Positions 58,097-64,000 of a stretch of 64,000 nt of DNA are shown piece after piece; the stretch's first letter is position 1; every line of letters begins with the position of its first letter. This DNA comes from Paragonimus westermani (Eukaryota > Platyhelminthes > Trematoda > Plagiorchiida > Troglotrematidae): assembly GCA_008508345.1 (NCBI GenBank), contig QNGE01001001.1:45461-109460 (forward strand), read 5' to 3'. Below the pieces are notes generated by a model. The model saw nothing but the letters and a program-made list of their open reading frames with translations. It was not told the DNA's origin and did not search any database. Made by a program: the position numbers and the translations under genes.

Positions 58097-60500
58097 TAAA
58101 ACTTAGTAACCAGTCAGGTTAAACCAAGAAAATTATTGTTATCCGAAAAGTGATCATCCAACATGGAGGTAGAGAGGTGAAGTGGGTTTATATAAAAAAC
58201 TAACCAGACACCGTCTTTAAACATGAACCGCGGCCAACTATCGAATTCACATTATTAAGAATGGCTGAAATGATTGGTTACTGTTATACAAATTCGCCAA
58301 GTTTGACCTCACACATAGCTGAGTCATTGCAGACATGACAGAATTCCGTTTACCTGTTAAATCACTGAGTTTGGGTCAGTGGAATGACTGTGTATGTCAA
58401 GGTCACCTTGTTGACTCGCCTTCAAGGACGTAATACGCTTTCAGAACTGCGCCCCTTTGACATGCATCAGTCTTGAGTGGTTGCATGTTTTCATTTGGAT
58501 GCTTGCTTGGATTCAACCAGTTACACTCGCTTACGGTCACATGCAAGCTGCCATTTGATAACATCTGTAAATGTGATAGCCAAATTGTTGTACGACGTGG
58601 TACATGCACATAACAGACCGTATTTCAGGTAATATAAACAGTTGCGGACGGTTGTGAACAGGAAGGATTTTCTTGAACGGTTCGTCCTCGGCAATATATC
58701 ACTTGAAAATAATGTGCATGTCATGTACACTAGTGACGGCTATGATTGTCATGTGTTCGAGGGGCTTATCAGGCACGTAGTAATTACACAAGAAATATCA
58801 CTAAAACTGCGTGTGAACAGCACGGTCATTGTTGGAGGTTGCATTCGAGCATACCGGGGTTAAGGAGTGAAAGCGGCTCGGCGATGCAAGGCACAAAAAA
58901 CGGTTTTCTTCCCCTACCAGAATCACTAATCCCAATAAGAGAACTGTCAAAGTCTTCAGAATTACCTAGATATTTGATTGCAGAGAGTGCTACAAAAAAA
59001 TCGAGAGTACGATGATCTGTGAAGAAAAAAACCGAAATAGTCACGCATGTGCAAATACGAAAGGTGTCCCAACTGAAAGCAAGCCGCTTGGACAATTTCA
59101 TCAAGTAATCATAGAAAGTGAAATCTGCTTATCCCTGGAGTATAGGACTCAGCCACGGTCGATGGTCAACCATATCCGGATCTAAAGTTATTCTATTAAA
59201 CTTCCTTCAAATTTGAAAGTCTGCAAACTAATGTCTCGCAAATCAAATCACATTTTCGTCTGTGAAATATTCAACAGTTTTAATAAATGGTGGTGCTAAA
59301 TTTTGAAGAATGTGAATTGCAATGGAGTCACTGGACATGGAACTCGAAGCTAACTTCCGAGTGTTACACAAGAACAGATCGGTGTGAAGAGTTTGGAAAA
59401 ATGGACCTTTAAAGATAACATAATGGCTGACTTACCTCCAATCTCCTCTGATACATGAAGATAGCACTAATGTATTATAGTATAATGGGTTAACTATCTG
59501 CGTACTTTATGACTACATTTACAGGCCCATTTCAGAGTTCTCATCTAACTATCTACTAGTTATCTTTTGATTTTCAATATCCACTGCTGTCTGCGAACAG
59601 GCCAGGCTTCAGTTAAATCAGTTTTGTACTTTATACCACGCCTGTCTCACTGAGATATACATAACATCCAAAAACATTCCGTTGATTAACTTGCATGACA
59701 CAATGCATCGAGTAACCACAAGTGGAATTCTACTAGGTATTCAGCGAAGTTGGTGACTTATCCGGACTTCGTCCGTGTCTCATGTGCAAAGTTCCTACAC
59801 TGCTGCATGCAGCGAACGCTATTGTGTTCTGCTGCCGTGTATTTTGATATGATAAATTCTAGTGCAGGATGTTTCATTTATTCACTCATGATCTCCATGA
59901 GCATAGGCAGAAGGTTTCGCAACTCAATTGTCCTCTCACCACACCAGTGCAGTAGAAAATCTCAGTGGAAGAAAATATCAAAAAACGAATAAAACTGTAC
60001 CGTTAGGAAAATAGTTACGCAAACAACTGTTTTCGGTTAATCTCACCAGACTTTCACAATTACGTAGGGTATTTGTGCATTAGATAGAAAAATGGGAACA
60101 AGTTGAATGTATCATTAAATCCACGGATGTGGGAGGGATCACACTCTTATAGAGGAGGGTGCGAGCACTGATTAATGTACGAATGCATGTGTTATACTTG
60201 CCTGCCAGGAGGTATGCGTTTGTCGGTGTCAGGTGGTTTAAGCTTGTTCGAAGTTTCTATGGTTTTGGAATGAATGCCTAAAAAATGTGGGGCATTTGAA
60301 CAAAATGTTTCGTGTACACGGATAGGGATTGTTAACTCTGATGACACTGGTCTCTGCCGTTAACATTAACCACGCTGTGTCAGCTCTGAAGACGGCCTGA
60401 AAAATCTCGTAGTTGATTGAGAATACTCCATCCGGTTGTGTGTGATGGCCAAATACACACAAGTGAAAACCAATTTCTGTGGTAGTGGGCTTTCGTGAAC
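58097..60500. other. No recognisable gene
   Basis: No exon, RNA or element recognised. Minus-strand frames at 60.24-60.51 kb follow a PLE fragment but no longer resemble it. Confidence 0.45.
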
Positions 60501-60504
60501 CGCT

Positions 60505-60605
60505 GTGAGCCATTTCGGGAAGTGTTTACGTGTACTTTCTATTCTGTATAATTGCACCGCGGCCCTTGTCCGGTGGTAGGATGTTAACGCTCGGATCTTT
60601 CATCA
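60505..60605 (-). pseudogene. Penelope-like element fragment E1 (fingers), inverted
   Basis: The minus strand reads DPSVNILPPDKGRGAIIQNR, the conserved fingers segment of PLE RT (xxxILPADKGxAxVxxx). It is matched in opposite orientation by 60650-60700 on the plus strand, at nucleotide level too (GGACAAGGGCC shared). Similarity ends within about 100 bases. Confidence 0.6.
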
Positions 60606-60639
60606 ACTGCAATTTCGTTTAATTGTAAACATTTAAAGA

Positions 60640-61065
60640 AGGATACTCACATCATCTTCTTACTGTCGGACAAGGGCCCCCGTGCAGTCATACAGAGTAG
60701 AATTGACCATGTCGCTAAAATGTCCAAAATTCTGGCAGATCGTTTTAAATTCCGCCTGGATGCTATGAAAGAAGACTTCACTATATCTGGTGAAAAGGAA
60801 GGCTCTCCGGAACTTAGGACAGGGCGGTTTGATTCACAGGAGAACCTACTGTGAAGTGTTACCCGAAAGGTCGCAGATACCCAAAATGTCTGGCTTATCG
60901 AAAACTCATAAACCTGGCTACCTTTGAGATCTAAACTATCGATGGGCAACCCGTTGCACCATATCCTGGCTCAGTGGTTCCTCCAGTCGCTGGGACCATG
61001 TCGCAAGAAGATTGCTTAACATAGCCTGAAAGACACATGTTCATTCAAAACACTGAGTTCCCTTG
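60640..61065 (+). pseudogene. Penelope-like element fragment E2 (fingers to early palm)
   Basis: The plus strand reads LLSDKGPRAVIQSRIDHVAK, then MSKILADRFKFRLDAMKEDF and FDSQENLL. A block near 60.88-60.91 kb corresponds to GLPKTHKP, followed by PLHHILAQWFLQSLGPCR and SLKDT at 61.03 kb. This is the N-terminal third of a PLE RT with stops and frameshifts. It stops where the inverted terminal repeat of copy F begins. Confidence 0.65.
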
Positions 61066-61071
61066 ATCCAG

Positions 61072-61155
61072 TTCACCGATAGCGATAGAAGATATACATC
61101 GCAAGATATTAACATTTCGTTTACCCTCTTCAGGCACGAACGTAAAACATTAGAG
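61072..61155 (+). repeat. Left terminal inverted repeat of PLE copy F
   Basis: About 85 bases (TTCACCGATAGCGATAGAAG, CATCGCAAGATATTAAC, CACGAACGTAAAACATTAG) recur inverted at 63503-63588 with scattered substitutions. It sits just before the N-terminal coding part of copy F. Confidence 0.75.
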
Positions 61156-61159
61156 TGCG

Positions 61160-63393
61160 TACGGTCAGGCCGATTCCCTTCAATATATTACCGTTTGCTT
61201 TTGAAAGAAAAATTGCCCGCAAACAACATCAACCTTGTCAGACTAGCAACCTCACATGTTGAGGCTTCACAAGAAAGGCTGAACAAATATCTAGAGACCC
61301 AACGACGTTTTACATCTACACTTAACAGTCTGTAGTTGATATGTCGTATAAAGTTCGAGAATTTTGTCTGAATCGTACTGAAGAATACTAGAGCCAAGAC
61401 ACTGCGCAGTCTTCATGGAAATTTGTCGCGTTAGGATAACGAGTGCTTGTACCCTACAAATGGTTTGAAACACGTGCAGAACTTATCGTCAGTCCAGTTT
61501 TCGCGAGCACAATTGGAGGTTCTATCCCTAGGATTGAAATTCAAAATTCCCCCCAAAAGAGTCGACCGATTGCGAACGCAGGTGCAATTTGAGAACCTTT
61601 ATGATCATGTTGAAGACTTCTCTCCAACTTCACCGGAAAACGAAGGGTGGTTCCGCGCGAAGTTGGTCGATATCTCGTACCATTTCCTGACTTCACCTAT
61701 ACGCCAGCAATGTTGTTTAACATCTGAACATTACCCAGCTCTAAAACAACTGCGAGAAATGAAAGATGTGGTTTTCCTCCAGCCAGACAAAGGTTCCGGC
61801 ACAGTCATCATGAACAAGGTTGACCATGAGTAAAAAATGAAAAATATTCAAATGGACGAAAGAAAATTTCACACAGTACTGCTGATAGCAACATTTTGGT
61901 AGAGAAACAAATATCAAGAAAGCTCCAAATCCTGCTACTATACGGGTATATCTCGGAACTGCAATACAGACAGATGAAGCTTACCGGAAGCCGCACAGCA
62001 CAGTTAAGAGGTGCTCCAGAAACATAAATGTGGTGTCCCGTCAAGGCCAATCTTGTGCATGGACAACTCACCGTATCACAAGCTTGCCAGATGGCTTGTA
62101 GACATCCTCCACCCGATCCGTAAAATGTTCACTCCTCACTGTGTAAAAGATTTCTTCGATCTGGTACAAACTTTACAGAACGTATCAGTGAGTTCACATA
62201 AGATGTATTCTATCGACGTGGACTCTTTATTTACAAACGTCCCCCTCCGTGAAACAGTTGACTTTTTATGCGATTTTATTTCCCATCAAAATTTGCCCAG
62301 TTGATTACCTGAAGGAGCTTATACTTTTATGTACAGAGAATATCCGTTTTGATTTCGGCGGATTTTCCTATAAGCAAGTTGATGGTGTGGCAATGGGTAG
62401 CCCATTGGGCCCTACACTTGCAGATATATTCTTAGGAATGATTGAATGAATACTATCTGATGCTATAGATGGTGCCAGCCTCTATAAGCGATATATAGAT
62501 GATATTTTGATTTTTACTACTAATATTCATTTTGCTTCACTTCTAAACCGCTTCAATTCCGTTCATCCTAATCTTTCTGTTTCTCATGAAGAGGAAACAA
62601 ACAACAGTTTATCTTTTCTAGACATTTTAATCACCAGACGGCAGGATGGCTGATCACAACGCTCAGTGCACCACAAAGCCACTTGGAACGGTCAGTATTT
62701 GCAGTTCTCTTCTTTTGCGCCCATTACTTACAAAAGAGGCCTGGTACGAACCCTGTTTCATAGAGCCCGGGATATATGCACCGACGACTGTTTACAAGAA
62801 GAGGCGAAATTAAGAAAGGTACTGCTTGCAAACGGATACCCGGAGAAGTTCATCGATGTTCACAGCCAGCAGAGACTGACAAAGACTGTCGTGAGTACGG
62901 TTTTCAAGAAGCAGGTCTTTTTGAACCTACCCTTCAAAAGCGATCATATCACAACCGACGTAAGTCAAAAATTACAGTCTGCTCTAACTCGCACATTCCC
63001 TGCGGCTGAATTGCGATTGCTACTCACAACTAGAAGTGTCACCAGCTTATTCGTAGTCGTTACCTACCGAAATGTTCTGTCTCACATGTAATCTATCAGT
63101 TCACTTGCAATTGCGGTGACATCTATATTGGCAGAACAAATCGATGCCTACGACAAAGAATGGCTGAACATATGCCTAAGTGTTTGATACACGCCATGAC
63201 GCAACGGACGGTGGCAACAGAACGACCGAGACGAAATCCGACCTCATCCATCACAAAGCACATCATGGAAACAGGTCGCGTTGTTGACCCGGCCAACTCG
63301 TTTCAAGTTCTGTTACGTAATAAGAACCCCAAGTCGCTCGCTTTCTCCGAGGCGATGTTTATCAATACTCACCTTCCGGCTCTGTGTGCATAA
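61160..63393 (+). pseudogene. Penelope-like element, copy F (nearly full length: N-terminus, RT, GIY-YIG)
   Basis: The most complete PLE. N-terminal region: LPANNINLVRLATSHVEAS and LNKYLETQRRFTSTLNSL (61.2-61.33 kb), then VQFENLYDHVEDFSPTSPEN. RT fingers: VVFLQPDKGSGTVIMNK (about 61.78 kb), then SRPILCMDNSPYHKLARWL. Palm: MYSIDVDSLFTNVPLRETVD (62.2 kb, motif A), QVDGVAMGSPLGPTLADIFL (62.38 kb, motif B), YKRYIDDILIFTTNI (62.49 kb, catalytic). Then LSFLDILITRRQDG and WNGQYLQFSSFAPITYKRGL. GIY-YIG: CGDIYIGRTNRCLRQRMAEH (63.11-63.17 kb) with a downstream SITKHIMETGR, ending LPALCA and TAA at 63393. The RT and nuclease signature residues are intact, but at least three stops (about 61831, 62447, 62650) and several frameshifts break the frame. 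Confidence 0.9.
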
Positions 63394-63502
63394 ACTGTTG
63401 ACTCACGCAGTTTGTCTGCTCTGGAACTGACGACAGTCTTTGTTTCATGTAAACCCAATCGTTGAATGTTTTTTACTGTGTTGCTAACCACATGTCCTAT
63501 AT

Positions 63503-63588
63503 ATTCTAATGTTTTACGTTCGTGACTGAAGAGAGTAAACGAACCGTTAACATCTCGCGATGTATGTCTTCTATCGCTATTGGTGAAC
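63503..63588 (-). repeat. Right terminal inverted repeat of PLE copy F
   Basis: Inverted partner of 61072-61155. Its minus-strand reading FTNSDRRHTSRDVNGSFTLF parallels FTDSDRRYTSQDINISFTLF at the left end, so even the reading frame is recognisable. It lies 110 bases after the PLE stop codon. Confidence 0.75.
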
Positions 63589-63624
63589 ATTTTCATTTGG
63601 TGGTTTCCCAAAAGATTTCCAGCT

Positions 63625-64000
63625 AAAGAACAGGATAATGGTATCGTTTGATGTAAAACCACTATTCACAAATGTTCTGCTCAATGAAGTAATATCCAGT
63701 ATTTATAACTTTGCAACAGAGTATAACGTATCCCTCACACTGCGTTTGTTTGAAATTAGTAATTTCTTGTACCTGTGAACTATGGATATCCAGTTCTTAT
63801 TCAAGGGTAAATTTTACCGACAAACAAGGCTGAAAAAGAGTCCATGTCTAAACAAGATATCGTGGGCAATAAGCCGAACACAGGAACTCTGAGTTCAACT
63901 AATCACCTCGGCCAAAAAGACGAGACCGTAAAAACCACTTCGTCTCAGCTCATCATCACTTTAGATGTGGTGATATAAATAGGGTAACTGTGTACCTGCA
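63625..64000 (+). pseudogene. Penelope-like element, copy G (runs off window)
   Basis: The plus strand reads MVSFDVKPLFTNVLLNEVI (motif A), ISSIYNFATEYNVSL and DIQFLFKGKFYRQT (just before motif B), then stops making sense near 63.85 kb. It starts directly after the right terminal repeat of copy F, so two PLEs are nearly fused in tandem here. Confidence 0.65.

Noticed and set aside
1..64000. CRISPR arrays, operons or prokaryotic promoters
   Set aside because: No regularly spaced direct repeats or long bacterial ORFs. Spliced exons, Pol III SINEs and PLEs show eukaryotic DNA.

Overview
The window looks like repeat-rich intergenic and intronic DNA from a flatworm, most likely a digenean trematode. 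This rests on AT-rich, heavily decayed sequence, very long introns, non-LTR retrotransposons with an APE-type endonuclease next to an RT whose core reads VRQGCP/FLFNF/YxDDI, and many Penelope-like elements (PLEs) with a GIY-YIG domain. The species cannot be fixed from the sequence alone. There is no prokaryotic gene organisation.

One host gene is recognisable. It is the 3' half of a cation diffusion facilitator (CDF/SLC30, closest to the Mn/metal-tolerance-protein branch) on the + strand, in three exons: 3475-3564, 10841-10983 and 18050-18211 (stop). Splice sites and phases join into one uninterrupted C-terminal region of 131 residues. The 5' exons were not found and probably lie upstream of the window. 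The two introns are about 7.3 and 7.1 kb.

The most striking feature sits in those introns: a 2,609-bp inverted repeat, identical wherever I compared it (left arm 5184-7792, right arm 13439-16047). The arms carry a decayed non-LTR retrotransposon and lie one in each intron, so the middle 143-nt coding exon is alone in the 5.6-kb loop. The pre-mRNA could therefore form a 2.6-kb duplex around one exon. That predicts circular RNA or exon skipping, retroelement-derived siRNA, and recurrent inversion of the loop.

Downstream of the gene (19.5-64 kb) I found no further host exons. The region is a graveyard of mobile elements: further LINE pieces (19.5-22.7, 31.6, 33.0-33.5 and about 51 kb, with others at 0-1.6 kb), at least seven PLE pieces (27.8-29.6, 36.4-37.5, 38.7-39.6, 49.1-50.5, 60.5-61.1, 61.1-63.6 and 63.6 kb to the window end), and two families of tRNA-derived short elements. 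Two PLEs are bounded by inverted terminal repeats. One tRNA-derived element occurs as a head-to-head foldback pair (54.9-55.4 kb) with a shortened relative at 57.9 kb. Every retroelement reading frame is broken by stops or frameshifts, so none looks active.
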